Positions 42,942 to 52,122 of a stretch of 64,000 nt of DNA are shown in pieces. Position 1 is the stretch's first letter. Every line of letters begins with the position of its first letter. A program made the position numbers and the translations under genes. Under the pieces are notes generated by a model. That model saw only the letters and a list, made by a program, of their open reading frames with translations, was not told the DNA's origin and ran no database searches. The stretch spans positions 248,001-312,000 of the forward strand of contig NZ_JAJAGO010000002.1 of NCBI RefSeq assembly GCF_025165795.1. Reading direction: 5' to 3'. Origin of the DNA: Streptomyces gossypii. GTDB lineage: Bacteria > Actinomycetota > Actinomycetes > Streptomycetales > Streptomycetaceae.

Positions 42942-43240
42942 ATGGCAGGCAGTCACGGACTGACGCTGACGACCGCCAGTATCAGCGCGCCCGACCCTGG
43001 TGTCCTCGCGCGCTTCTACCGGCAGCTGCTCGACTGGGAGATCGCGGCCGAGGAGCCGGACTGGGTCCTGCTGAAGGCGGCCGACGGCGGGGTGGGGCTC
43101 GCGGTCCAGCGCAAGGACGACTACGTCCGGCCCGCGGTGGCCCGCCGGGCCTGGTGACCAGCGGATGATGACGCACTTGGAGGTCCGCGTCGACGACCTG
43201 GCACGCCCCGCAGCAGGTCCCCGGCTCCACCGAAGCGCGC
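42942..43240 (+). pseudogene. Glyoxalase/VOC-family gene, frameshifted and truncated
   Basis: The first 65 codons (TTASISAPDPGVLARFYRQLLDWE, then VLLKAADGGVGLAVQRKDDY) are an intact VOC N-half. After DDYVRPA the frame leads to a stop at 43157. The expected continuation (WPAGPGDQRMMTHLEVRVDDL) is in the +1 frame near 43140-43200, and the rest is unrecognisable. A single-base change broke the gene, followed by decay. Divergent from the XRE regulator, its presumed controller. Confidence 0.75.
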
Positions 43241-43452
43241 TTCCATGCGTTGTGTGGGCATGGACGCTGTGGGGGCCACCGAATCCTCGCGCCCCTCGGC
43301 GGTCGGGACTCCACTGTCACGGCCTTCTGTGTGCTTCTCCTCCATGCCCCAGTAGGGCCGGAAGGTCGCCCGCCCCCCTCACCCGCGCACCGGGCCTGCT
43401 CACGTTGTTCTGAGCCGGACGGATGCGGCAGGGAGGGCGTGGGGGACGGCCG

Positions 43453-45312
43453 TCAGCGCGTCGGCTTCAGCATGACCGACGGGTCCAGCTCGGGGAGGTC
43501 GAAGTCCCCCAGGCCCCGCTGCACGACGAAGCCGCAGAGTGTGTAGGTGTAGTTGGTCTGGATGCTGGTCTTCTCGACGCGGGGGTTCGAGGAGGAGGAG
43601 TTCTTGGAGTGCTGGAGGAAGTAGGTGGTGCCGGTCGGCAGGTTGATCGTCTTGCGGGCGTAATTCTGGCTGGTGTCCTTGCAGGCGGTGCTGCGTGCTT
43701 CCGACTCGCTGGAGTAGGGCGTGCAGTCGCCGCACGCGTCAAGGGTGAAGCGGCCCGTCTTGGCGCCCGTGTAGAGCACCTCCATCTCGTACGGGCTGTC
43801 GTTGCTGACCACCATGGGGATGCTGCCGCCGGAGTCGGTGGTGGGCACCCGCTTTCCCGCGTCCGGGTCCTCCTCGGCTATCTCCGCCGCTATGACGATC
43901 TTCTTGGCGCGCGGGGTGTTCTTGTTCTCCTTGTACGTGGCGGTGAAGTCCTCAAGTGTCTTGCGCGCCGCTGCGAAGTCGCCGTCCTTGTACTGGTCCA
44001 TGCCGCAGGTGTAGGTGCCGGACTCCACCTTCCGCTTCGCTTCCCGGGACGCCTGGGCCAGCGTGTCGTCCCCGCCGTCGGCCTCCGGCGCGGGGAGGGC
44101 CGACGCCTGGGCGTCGAGGGTGCGCAGATCGTCGACGGCCGTGCAGGGCTCGCCGTCCTTCAGCTGATCGGCGGTCTTGTCGACCTCGGAGCTGATTGCT
44201 GGTCCGACTTTCGCGGCCTGCGAGGACCCGGGGAAGAGCGTCAGCAGCTCATGCAGGTCCCCGCCCTCGGCGGTGACCTTCTCGTCCTGCCCGATCCCCT
44301 CCGCTCCGCACTCGTAGAGCGAGGTGGCGAGCCGGTCGTCGGGCCAGGTTGCCAGGGAGCCGAGGGTCTTCTCGCCGATGCTGTCCGGGACCTCGCGCAG
44401 GTACTTCATCGGGGCGATCGCCCCGCAGTAGTCCTCTTCGGCATAGGGAGCGCCGACCGTCTTGTAGTACGTGTCCAGCCGGTCGGGGACGCGGTCCGCG
44501 GCGCGGGAGTCCGGGTGGTCGTCCCGGAGGTCGCCGTAGGCGGTGAGCGCCTTGCGGTACTGCGGCTCGACGTCGTCGAACGGCTGGCTCTTGGCGGCCC
44601 GCACCATGGCGTCGGCCTCCTCCAGGCGGTCGAGGAGCATCTGCTGGGTCGCCTCGTCCCGTGCCCCGTCGTACGCGACGGCGCCTGAGAGGGGCGCGGC
44701 GAGGAGCACCAGGCCGAGCAGGACGGCCAGCGGCGGCTTGGGCGGCCAGGCCAGAGGCGTACGCAGGCCGCGGACGGCACCGTGCAGGGCCGCGAGCCCG
44801 AGCGAGACGAGGTAGGCGGTGAGGACGAGGCCGGAGAGGCCGTCCGGGTCGGCGGGAAGGGCGATCAGGAGCAGGAGGGCGGTGGCGGTCAGGCAGGCCG
44901 CCAAGGCCGCCCACTGGCGTATGAGGGCGTAACCGAGGCCCAGTCCGCTGAGGTTGAGCAGGGCGACGGCGGCGGCCCGCCATCCGTCCGCAGGACCGGG
45001 CGGCGCTGCCGGTGCTGGTGGTCCTGGTGGTCCTGGCGGTGCGGGCGGTACGGGAGGTGTGGGCGGTGGCCAGAAGGCCGCGTGCGGCGGCACCGAGGGC
45101 ACGGAGGGCGGAGCAACGGGCGGCGGAGCAACTGGCGGCGGAGCAGCGGGCGGTGCGTGCGGCGGCCCGCCGGGCGGTGCGGCAGGCGGCCCGGCAGGCG
45201 CGGGTGGTGGTGCGGTGGGCGGCTGCGGAGGCGGCATCGCCGGACCGCCCGTGCTTCTGTCTTCTTCCCCTCTGCTGTCGTCCCCGTCGTGGCCGTGCTG
45301 ATCCCGAGCCAT
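43453..45312 (-). CDS. Proline-rich membrane protein with repeat-type extracytoplasmic domain
   Basis: 619 residues. A cytoplasmic Pro/Ala-rich N-terminus (~20-110) is followed by 3-4 transmembrane helices (~112-215; ALIRQWAALAACLTATALLL, LVLTAYLVSLGLAALHGAV, LAVLLGLVLLAAPLSGAVAY), then a ~400-residue outside domain. The helical DYKDGDF/AYGDLRDDHPDS stretches resemble tetratricopeptide units, and cysteines are scattered through the domain. No known function. Possibly a sensor or scaffold at the envelope. A ribosome site and gap separate it from the next MFS gene. Confidence 0.8.
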   Translation of the reverse strand: MARDQHGHDGDDSRGEEDRSTGGPAMPPPQPPTAPPPAPAGPPAAPPGGPPHAPPAAPPPVAPPPVAPPSVPSVPPHAAFWPPPTPPVPPAPPGPPGPPAPAAPPGPADGWRAAAVALLNLSGLGLGYALIRQWAALAACLTATALLLLIALPADPDGLSGLVLTAYLVSLGLAALHGAVRGLRTPLAWPPKPPLAVLLGLVLLAAPLSGAVAYDGARDEATQQMLLDRLEEADAMVRAAKSQPFDDVEPQYRKALTAYGDLRDDHPDSRAADRVPDRLDTYYKTVGAPYAEEDYCGAIAPMKYLREVPDSIGEKTLGSLATWPDDRLATSLYECGAEGIGQDEKVTAEGGDLHELLTLFPGSSQAAKVGPAISSEVDKTADQLKDGEPCTAVDDLRTLDAQASALPAPEADGGDDTLAQASREAKRKVESGTYTCGMDQYKDGDFAAARKTLEDFTATYKENKNTPRAKKIVIAAEIAEEDPDAGKRVPTTDSGGSIPMVVSNDSPYEMEVLYTGAKTGRFTLDACGDCTPYSSESEARSTACKDTSQNYARKTINLPTGTTYFLQHSKNSSSSNPRVEKTSIQTNYTYTLCGFVVQRGLGDFDLPELDPSVMLKPTR

Positions 45313-45345
45313 GCCCGATCCCCCCAGTGGGTACTGTCTCTTGCC

Positions 45346-46857
45346 TCACATGACGTTACCGGGAGTTCCCGGCCGGTCACAGTCCCGGGCCGGTTCCCTG
45401 CCGGGCAGGAAGAGGCTCGGTATCAGCGCGACAACGGCGAAGGCCAGCGCCCACCAGAAGGTGGCACCGAAGGCGGGGGCCAGGGTGGCGGCGAGTCCGT
45501 CGCCGGGCGGCACCTGGGCGAGCGTCGCCGTCTCCGGGGGCAGCCGGTCCTCCACCCGCTGCTGCAGGACCACCGCCAGCACGGCGGTGCCGACCGAGGC
45601 GCCGACCCGCTGGAAGACGTTGAAGGTGCTCGTGGCGGCCGGCGCCAGCTCCCTCGGCACGCTGCCGAAGGCGAGCGTCATGGTGGGCACCATCGAGACG
45701 CCGAGGCCGAAGCCGCGCACGGTCATCGCCCCGCTGAGCAGGACCATGTCCGGCTGGGCGCTGATGAGCCCGTACGGGATGGTGGCGGCGACGGTGAGCA
45801 TGATGCCCAGCAGCGCCAGGTTCCGTACGCCGAGCAGCACCGTCAGCCGGTTCATCAGGGTGACCGCGATCAGATAGCCGAGGGTCTGCGGCAGGAGCAG
45901 CAGTGCGGAGCCGAGCACGCTGGTGCCCTGCACGATCTGGAAGTAGAGCGGCAGCGGGATCATCACGCCGAACATGGCGGTGCTCAGCCAGAAGCCCGTG
46001 AGGGTGCCGTAGCGGAAGCTGCGGCCCCGGAAGAGGCTCAGGTCCAGCAGCGGGTTCAGCCGGTCGCGCAGGGCACGCAGGGTGAAGGCGGCGAGCAGCA
46101 GCAGTCCGGCCGTCAGGCTGCCGAGGGTCCTGCCGTTGGCGAACCCGCCCGCCGAGCCCGCCTCGGACAGGCCGTAGAGCAGTCCGGCGAGGCCGGGTGT
46201 CAGCAGGACCAGGCCCACCACGTCGAGCTTGGCGGAGGCGGAGGGGGCGACGGCGTTCTCCACCCTCAGCAGCACGAGCACCAGCGTGAGCAGGCAGAGC
46301 GGCACGTTGATGAAGAAGATCCACCGCCAGCCGAGGTGGTCGATGAGCAGGCCGCCGAGTGACGGTCCCAGCAGCGGGGCGAACATCGCCGGGACGGAGA
46401 CGACGGCCATCAGCTTGCCCAGCCGCTTCGGCCCGGCGGCCTGGGTAAGCAGCGCCTGGCCGATCGGTACGACCAGACCGCCGCCGATCCCCTGGACGAC
46501 CCGGAAGACGATCAGGCTGGGCGCCGACCAGGCGAACCCCGAGAGCAGCGAGCCGAGCAGGAACACAAGCTGGGCCGCGATGATCGTCTGCTTCGCGCCG
46601 AAGCGGGCGGTTGCCCAGCCGCTGAGCGGGATGGTCGCGGAGAGCGCGAGCAGGTAGGCGGTCACCACCCACTGCACGGTGGCAAGTTCGGCGTCGAAAG
46701 CCTCGGCGAGCGGGCCGACGGCGACGTTGACGATGGTGGAGTCCAGCAGGCTGGCGAAACTGCCAAGCGCCATGATGCCGCTCAGCCACCACAGTTGGGG
46801 GGTGACGCGGCTGTCGGAGTCGTCGGTCCCGGCGGACGTGGCCCGGTCAGTGCTCAC
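45346..46857 (-). CDS. MFS drug:H+ antiporter, DHA2 (EmrB/QacA) family
   Basis: 503 residues from the GTG at 46857, with GAGGGGGAAG upstream; an ATG six codons earlier has no ribosome site. 14 predicted helices. Motifs: SFASLLDSTIVNVAVGPLAE (motif D1), WVVTAYLLALSATIPLSGW, RVVQGIGGGLVVPIGQALL and GPSLGGLLIDHLGWRWIFFINVP (motif C). Exports hydrophobic drugs in exchange for protons. The gene ends 33 nt before the membrane-protein gene start. Confidence 0.93.
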   Translation of the reverse strand: MSTDRATSAGTDDSDSRVTPQLWWLSGIMALGSFASLLDSTIVNVAVGPLAEAFDAELATVQWVVTAYLLALSATIPLSGWATARFGAKQTIIAAQLVFLLGSLLSGFAWSAPSLIVFRVVQGIGGGLVVPIGQALLTQAAGPKRLGKLMAVVSVPAMFAPLLGPSLGGLLIDHLGWRWIFFINVPLCLLTLVLVLLRVENAVAPSASAKLDVVGLVLLTPGLAGLLYGLSEAGSAGGFANGRTLGSLTAGLLLLAAFTLRALRDRLNPLLDLSLFRGRSFRYGTLTGFWLSTAMFGVMIPLPLYFQIVQGTSVLGSALLLLPQTLGYLIAVTLMNRLTVLLGVRNLALLGIMLTVAATIPYGLISAQPDMVLLSGAMTVRGFGLGVSMVPTMTLAFGSVPRELAPAATSTFNVFQRVGASVGTAVLAVVLQQRVEDRLPPETATLAQVPPGDGLAATLAPAFGATFWWALAFAVVALIPSLFLPGREPARDCDRPGTPGNVM

Positions 46858-46972
46858 GTGCGGCTTCCCCCTCATGCCTGGTGACCCGACGCGACATCAT
46901 GACACCGACGGACCTCAGAAGCTGTTGTCCAACCGGCCCGAGCTGATCCAGCGGGGGTCGGACAACGGCTTC

Positions 46973-48505
46973 TCAGCGGCGCATGTCGCGCAGGACGGTG
47001 CCGAGTGTGGTGATGCCCTCCGCGAGGGCGGACGGGGTGCACGCCGCGTAGCCGAGCACGAGGCCCGGCCGGTACGGGCGTTGGCTGTGCCAGGAGAGCG
47101 GATGTGTCTTCACGCCGCGTGCCAGCGCCTCGGCCGCGAGTTCGGTGTCCGGGGGCCCGTCCGGGAAGGTGATCATCAGGTGCAGGCCCGCCGCCGCGCC
47201 GTGCACGACGGCGCCCGGCAGCCGGGCGCCGATCGCGGCGATCATCGCGTCCCGGCGGCGCCGGTGGCGGTGGCGCAGCAGGCGCAACTGGCCCTCCAGC
47301 TCGCCCGATTCCATCAGCCGGGCCAGTACCAGCTGGGGCAGTACGGCGTTTCCGAGGTCGGCGTACCGCTTCGCGGCCACCAGCGCTTCCTGGTACTTCT
47401 GCGGTGCGAGCACCCAGCCGATGCGCAGTGCGGGTGCCAGGATCTTCGAGACGCTTCCGGCGTAGCAGACGTGCTCGGCGAGCATCGAACGGAGGGCGGG
47501 GACCGGCGGCCGGTCGTAGCGGTGCTCGGCGTCGTAGTCGTCCTCCACGATCAGCCCGCCGGTACGGGTGGCCCAGTCCATCAGCTGACGGCGCCGCGCA
47601 CCGCCCAGCACCACGCCGGCCGGAAACTGGTGCGCGGGCGTCAGCAGCACGGCCGGAGCGCCGGTGGCCCGCAGTTCACCGACCCGTATGCCGTCGGCGT
47701 CGACGGGCACCGGCGGGGTGGCGAGCCGTTGGTTCCGCAGATGCTGGCGGGTCCCCAGCGATCCGGGGTCCTCCACGGCGATCGCGGAGATTCCGTCCTC
47801 GCGCAGTACCTGCCCCAGCAGGGTCAGGGTCTGGGCGGTGCCCGCGACGATGAGGATGTCCGCGGGGTCCGCCCTGATGCCGCGGTTGCGGGCCAGCCAG
47901 TCGGCGACGGCGCGGCGGAGCGCCGGGGCGCCGCGCGGGTCGCCGTAGCCGAGGGCGGACGCCGCCAGGTCACGGAGCACCGTACGTTCGGCGCGCAGCC
48001 ACGCGGTGCGCGGGAACGCGGCGAGCTCGGGCACGCCGGGCGACAGGTCGATCCGGGCGGGGGCTGTGCGTATCGCGTCGAAGACGTCCGGGCTGGGCGG
48101 CTCGGCGAACAGCGCGTGCGGGTGCGGTGGCGCGGTGGCCGCCGAGGGCCGCGGCGGTGCCGGTGGCCCGGTGGGGACCGGGGCGGCGGGGACGGGGGCG
48201 GCGAGGACGACCGTGCCGTTGCGGCCTCGCCCGGCCGCGTGTCCGTCCTCGATGAGGCGCTGGTAGGCCTCGGTGACCACGCCGCGCGAGACGTGCAGTT
48301 CTCCTGCCAGCAGCCGGGTGGCGGGCAGCCTGCTGCCCACCGGGAGGCGGCCGTCCGAGATCGCGAGCCGGAGTTGCCGGGTGAGCCAGTCGCACCGGCC
48401 GCCCGCCGGGGCGTCCGCGATGTTCAGCTGGAGGAAGTCGGCGCCGGGCGGGCCGGACCGTGCGGTGATGGACCGGTCGGCTCGGTCATCTTGGGTTCTG
48501 TTCAC
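46973..48505 (-). CDS. MocR-type regulator (GntR HTH + aminotransferase-like domain)
   Basis: 510 residues from the GTG at 48505. CACTAT lies 6 nt upstream and there is no ribosome site (leaderless-type). The N-terminal GntR HTH has WLTRQLRLAISDGRLPVGSRLP and LAGELHVSRGVVTEAYQRL. The aminotransferase-like C-terminal domain has LIVEDDYDAEHRYDR and the PLP-lysine motif SVSKILAPALRIGW. MocR proteins sense PLP or amino compounds and usually act on a divergent gene. Here the divergent position holds a decayed methyltransferase fragment, so the original target seems to be lost. Confidence 0.9.
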   Translation of the reverse strand: MNRTQDDRADRSITARSGPPGADFLQLNIADAPAGGRCDWLTRQLRLAISDGRLPVGSRLPATRLLAGELHVSRGVVTEAYQRLIEDGHAAGRGRNGTVVLAAPVPAAPVPTGPPAPPRPSAATAPPHPHALFAEPPSPDVFDAIRTAPARIDLSPGVPELAAFPRTAWLRAERTVLRDLAASALGYGDPRGAPALRRAVADWLARNRGIRADPADILIVAGTAQTLTLLGQVLREDGISAIAVEDPGSLGTRQHLRNQRLATPPVPVDADGIRVGELRATGAPAVLLTPAHQFPAGVVLGGARRRQLMDWATRTGGLIVEDDYDAEHRYDRPPVPALRSMLAEHVCYAGSVSKILAPALRIGWVLAPQKYQEALVAAKRYADLGNAVLPQLVLARLMESGELEGQLRLLRHRHRRRRDAMIAAIGARLPGAVVHGAAAGLHLMITFPDGPPDTELAAEALARGVKTHPLSWHSQRPYRPGLVLGYAACTPSALAEGITTLGTVLRDMRR

Positions 48506-48529
48506 AGAGCCATAGTGGCAAAAGGGTGA

Positions 48530-48700
48530 ATCTATGGAATCGGCTGCGGGGTGGGCGCGCAGACCGTACAGCTGGCCCGATTCAGCCGCAGGGCGCGGAT
48601 CGTCGAGATCGAGCAGTCCGAGTGCTCCCGGGAAGGGATCCCGGGAGCGGAGGTGGAGTGGCACCGGGCCGACCTGTCCGCACTGCCGAAAAGTGGCCAG
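48530..48700 (+). pseudogene. Methyltransferase fragment (decayed paralogue of 50194-51132)
   Basis: In one frame, IGCGVGAQTVQLARFSRRARI and EVEWHRADLSALP match the SAM-motif region of the intact methyltransferase downstream (VGCGVGAQTVRLAESSPGARI, EVEWHRADLFDLP). Codons before 48530 and after ~48700 do not match, and a stop (48527-48529) is immediately upstream. The middle has lost ~15 residues. This is a truncated duplicate or rearrangement scar in the mocR upstream gap. Confidence 0.8.
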
Positions 48701-48851
48701 TATTTGCAACTGCGGTCAATCAAAAAGACCCCCTTCGTCGCCCGTTCGAAGTAGAGTGTGACTACCGGAAAGCCCGATGTACGGCGTCGAGTTGAGCTCC
48801 GAAGACGTGCGTTCAGCAGGCCCGGTTCCAAGCGCTTCGAAAGGGAGTTAC

Positions 48852-49913
48852 TTGCGAAAGAAAAGCGTTGTTCGTGTCGCACTGGCGGTAGGGATGCTGG
48901 CTGGGCTGACCGCCGTGGCGCAGCCCGCCATCGCCGGGGAAGAGGACTCTCCCCCGGCGGCCGGACAGGCCGCGGTGCCCGCCGCGAACTGGCAGCTGGA
49001 GGATCTGGCGCCCTCGGGTGCCCGTGGCTACGAGGTGGTCGAGCCGACCCTCTCGGGCGACGTCGTGGCCCTCTACGAGGGCGAGGTCATCCGCTGCTGG
49101 GACGGCACCCGCTGGAACGACCTGCCGGTGCCCGCCGTCCCCGAGGACGCGGGCAGGCTGTACGGAGGGGTCGGCGGGGTCTCCTGCTCCGACCTCTACC
49201 TCTTCGACCGGCAGGACGAACCGCGCCGCTGGCACTGGGACGGCGAGAGCTGGGACAGCGCGCCGTCCGGCACCACCTACGCGGTGGACACCGTCCGCGC
49301 CTTCGCCGAGGACGACATCTGGGCCTTCGACTCGATCGTCAACGAGGCCGCGCACTTCGACGGCACCGACTGGCAGAAGGTCTCCCTGCCCGACGTGGTG
49401 GCCGACGCCGTGGTGGGCACCACGGGGGACGACTTCTGGGTGCTGGGGAACGCCAAGAGCGACTACGGCACGCAGGTTGCGTACCGGTGGAACGGCACCG
49501 CCTTCACCAAGGGCACCCTCCCCGCGGCCTATGAGGGTTACGTCCACGAGGCGGTGACGGTCTCGGCCGGTGAGGCGTACGTCTTCGGCACCCACACCGA
49601 GGACGGCTACCTGTACTGGAACGGCACGGCGTGGCAGCACCGGACCATGGCGGGCGTCGACGACTACGTGCACGGGACCGCGTACGCCGCGGGCACCCTC
49701 TGGGTCGGGGGATACGACAGGTTCCTGCGGCTCGACGACGGTGCGTGGTCGGTGGAGGAGTTCCCCGAGATCGACAACCCCGACGGTCAGAAGATCACCG
49801 ACCTGGCCGCCGACCCCCGCAGTGATTCCGTCTTCGCCGGCGGGTTCCAGGGGCACCCCGAGATGAACCGCAACCGCGTGCCGCTGATTTACCGGAGCCA
49901 CGTGACGGGCTGA
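48852..49913 (+). CDS. Secreted Trp-rich beta-propeller protein
   Basis: 353 residues from the TTG at 48852, selected for AAGGGAG 5 nt upstream. The signal peptide LRKKSVVRVALAVGMLAGLT ends near AxA (PAIA). The mature protein has repeated blades with Trp/Asp signatures: VIRCWDGTRWNDLPVP, RRWHWDGESWDSAP, AAHFDGTDWQKVSLP, YRWNGTAFTKGTLP and YLYWNGTAWQHRT. Related secreted proteins are common in streptomycetes; function unknown. It separates the methyltransferase remnant from the intact copy, suggesting it was inserted there. Confidence 0.82.
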   Translation: MRKKSVVRVALAVGMLAGLTAVAQPAIAGEEDSPPAAGQAAVPAANWQLEDLAPSGARGYEVVEPTLSGDVVALYEGEVIRCWDGTRWNDLPVPAVPEDAGRLYGGVGGVSCSDLYLFDRQDEPRRWHWDGESWDSAPSGTTYAVDTVRAFAEDDIWAFDSIVNEAAHFDGTDWQKVSLPDVVADAVVGTTGDDFWVLGNAKSDYGTQVAYRWNGTAFTKGTLPAAYEGYVHEAVTVSAGEAYVFGTHTEDGYLYWNGTAWQHRTMAGVDDYVHGTAYAAGTLWVGGYDRFLRLDDGAWSVEEFPEIDNPDGQKITDLAADPRSDSVFAGGFQGHPEMNRNRVPLIYRSHVTG

Positions 49914-49965
49914 TCCGGCCCCGCTCCGCTGCCCGCCGCTCGCTCCTTAATCCGTGCGGCGGCGG

Positions 49966-49999
49966 GACTGCCCGGCCGACCTTCGTCGGCCGGGCAGTC
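49966..49999 (+). terminator. Terminator after the secreted propeller gene
   Basis: Perfect 15-bp stem (49966-49980 with 49985-49999), loop CTTC, arm sequence ACTGCCCGGCCGAC. 53 nt after the stop. The remaining gap to 50193 shows no other clear element. Confidence 0.85.
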
Positions 50000-50193
50000 G
50001 GCGTTCACCGGTGCAAGCGTCCGCCGTCCGGTCCGGCTCCCGGGCCGCCGCTGGCCTGGGACTGACCGGGAAGCGGGGTGTCCGCGGTGTCCGGCTGGAG
50101 GGAGCCGGGCGCCGGGCGGGCCGATTTCGGACTGGTCAAAGGCCGCTTCTTTGGACCTGTGCACCGGGCCATAGCGGCAGCAGGATGGAGGCC

Positions 50194-51132
50194 ATGGAAA
50201 CAGCAGTGACAGGGACGACGGAAAGTACAGCGGCGGCTGCCGACCTGGATGGTTACGTGCACGGGTACTCCGAGCGCGAGGCCCGTCGCCTGGGGGACCA
50301 GGCGGACACGCTCGCGGAACTGCTGCACCACGGCACCGCCTATCCTCCCGGCAGCCGGGTGCTGGAGGTCGGCTGCGGCGTGGGCGCGCAGACGGTCCGG
50401 CTGGCCGAGTCCAGCCCGGGGGCCCGGATCGTCGCTGTCGACACGTCCGAGGAATCCCTGGCCCAGGCACGCGCCCGCGTGGAGGCGCACCGGCCCGGGG
50501 CACCGAGGGCTGAGGTGGAGTGGCACCGCGCCGACCTGTTCGACCTTCCCTTCGCCGACGCGGAGTTCGACCATGTCTTCGTGTGCTTCGTCCTGGAGCA
50601 TCTGCGGGACCCGGAGCGGGCGTTGGCCGGACTGCGCCGCCTGCTGCGCCCCGGCGGAACCCTCACGGTGATCGAGGGCGACCACGGCTCGGCGTTCTTC
50701 CACCCGGCCAGCGCGTACGCCCACGCGGCGATCGACTGCCAGGTCCGGCTGCAGTCCGCCGCGGGGGGTGACGCGCTGATCGGCAGAAGGCTGCAGCCGC
50801 TGCTGAGCGGCGCCGGATACGACGGTGTCGAGGTCCGTCCGCGTACGGTCTACGCCGACCGGACGCGGCCCTCGCTGGTCGACGGCTTCACCCGGAACAC
50901 CTTCACCGCCATGATCGAATCCGTCCGGGAGGAGGCGATGGCGGCGGGGCTCAGCACCCCCGCCGACTGGGACAGGGGGATCGCCGACCTGCACCGTACG
51001 GCGGCGGACGGCGGCACGTTCCACTACACGTTCTTCAAGGCCCACGCGGTGAACGGCGCGAGCGGCGCGAACGGCGCGAACGGCGCGAACCGTGTGGAGG
51101 GTGCGAACGCCGCCGGTCCGTCCGCCGTGTAG
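50194..51132 (+). CDS. SAM-dependent class I methyltransferase
   Basis: 312 residues from the ATG at 50194 (an ATG at 50185 is equally possible; neither has ideal ribosome-site spacing). Motif I is RVLEVGCGVGAQTVRLAESS; then VAVDTSEESLAQA (motif II), FADAEFDHVFVCFVLEHLRD and LRPGGTLTVIEGDHG. The C-terminus has tandem 9-nt repeats (NGASGANGANGAN, 51052-51088). Substrate unknown. Its paralogous fragment lies beside mocR 1.7 kb upstream. Confidence 0.9.
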   Translation: METAVTGTTESTAAAADLDGYVHGYSEREARRLGDQADTLAELLHHGTAYPPGSRVLEVGCGVGAQTVRLAESSPGARIVAVDTSEESLAQARARVEAHRPGAPRAEVEWHRADLFDLPFADAEFDHVFVCFVLEHLRDPERALAGLRRLLRPGGTLTVIEGDHGSAFFHPASAYAHAAIDCQVRLQSAAGGDALIGRRLQPLLSGAGYDGVEVRPRTVYADRTRPSLVDGFTRNTFTAMIESVREEAMAAGLSTPADWDRGIADLHRTAADGGTFHYTFFKAHAVNGASGANGANGANRVEGANAAGPSAV

Positions 51133-51164
51133 GTGTTCGGACGCAGCTGCTCGGACGCAGGTGC

Positions 51165-51953
51165 TCAGAGGTCGATGTGCTGGTGGAAGCCCCGGATGTG
51201 CGCCTCCACCAGATCGCCGGAGCGCTCGACGTCACCCGCGGCGATGGCTGCGTAGACCGCGTGGTGTTCGGCCCGCAGCCGCTCGGCGACCGCCTCCCAG
51301 TCCGTGAGCTCACGGAAGGCGGCGAGCAGAGCGCCGCGCACCGCGCTGCGGACGGCGACGGTCATGTCCGTCATCAGCCGGTTGCCGCCCGCTTCGGCGA
51401 GCGCGACATGGAAGGCGGTGTCGCTGTCGTTGAACTCCTCCAGCGTCAGCTCGGGGTCGTCCATGCGTGCGAGCTGCTCCCGCATGCGGGCGAGATCGTC
51501 CTCGGTGGCGCGCTCGGCGGCGAGGCGTGCGCTGGAGCGCTCCAGGGTGGCGCGCGCCTCCACGACATGGGTGAGCGGGAAGTTGGCGAGCGCCATGTGC
51601 AGGCGCAGCAGCTGCGTGAGGCCGGCGCTGGGCATGGCGGAGATGACGCTGCCGGAGCTGGGGCCGGTGCCGACGCGGGAGCGCAGCACGCCCTGGGCCT
51701 CCAGCACCCGCAGCGCTTCCCGTACGGCGGCGCGGCTGACTCCGAGCAGCTCGACGAGCTCCCGCTCGGGCGGCAGCCGGTCGCCGACATGGAGGTTTCC
51801 GGCCAGGATCTGTTCCTCGATCCGGGCCAGCACCAACTCGAAGGTGCGGGAGCGCGGGACGGGCTCCCAGGCGGTTGCCGACGCAGAAGCTGACGTCCCA
51901 CCCCCCTCGCCTTGATGATCCCCACCGGGGCGGGACGTCAGCTTCTCAGCCAT
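51165..51953 (-). CDS. lldR: FadR-family GntR regulator, LldR-type (lactate)
   Basis: 262 residues from the ATG at 51953. HTH: FELVLARIEEQILAGNLHVGDRLPPEREL with VSRAAVREALRVLEAQGVL. FCD domain: VVEARATLERSSARLAAERA, EEFNDSDTAFHVALAEAGGNRLM and ERLRAEHHAVYAAIAAGDVE with metal-site residues (Asp, His). Divergent from lutABC, with a TGGTCTGACCA operator in the gap, so it likely derepresses lactate oxidation. The symbol is inferred from neighbours. Confidence 0.88.
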   Translation of the reverse strand: MAEKLTSRPGGDHQGEGGGTSASASATAWEPVPRSRTFELVLARIEEQILAGNLHVGDRLPPERELVELLGVSRAAVREALRVLEAQGVLRSRVGTGPSSGSVISAMPSAGLTQLLRLHMALANFPLTHVVEARATLERSSARLAAERATEDDLARMREQLARMDDPELTLEEFNDSDTAFHVALAEAGGNRLMTDMTVAVRSAVRGALLAAFRELTDWEAVAERLRAEHHAVYAAIAAGDVERSGDLVEAHIRGFHQHIDL

Positions 51954-52058
51954 GGTGAAGCCAGCCCTTTCCGCCTGTGATCGCCGCGTTCCGCGGGCGG
52001 GGTGTCGCCCGGGTCGCTGCTGCCGATCATAGCTTGGGCTACTGTGCTGACCAAAGTA

Positions 52059-52069
52059 TGGTCTGACCA
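52059..52069. promoter_or_regulatory. GntR/FadR-type operator of lutABC
   Basis: TGGTCTGACCA is a perfect TGGT-N3-ACCA dyad, matching the FadR-subfamily consensus TNGTNNNACNA. A half-related TGACCA (52048-52053) precedes it. Between lldR (start 51953) and lutA (start 52123). Confidence 0.85.
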
Positions 52070-52122
52070 AACACCCGCCATGGGAGGGCGGGTCCCGGTC
52101 CGAGGCGTCAACCGGAGGAACC

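Noticed and set aside
46917..46973. Imperfect 14-bp inverted repeat (AGAAGCTGTTGTCC) at the mocR 3' end
   Set aside because: 29-nt loop, one mismatch and overlap with the mocR stop; too weak to call a terminator.
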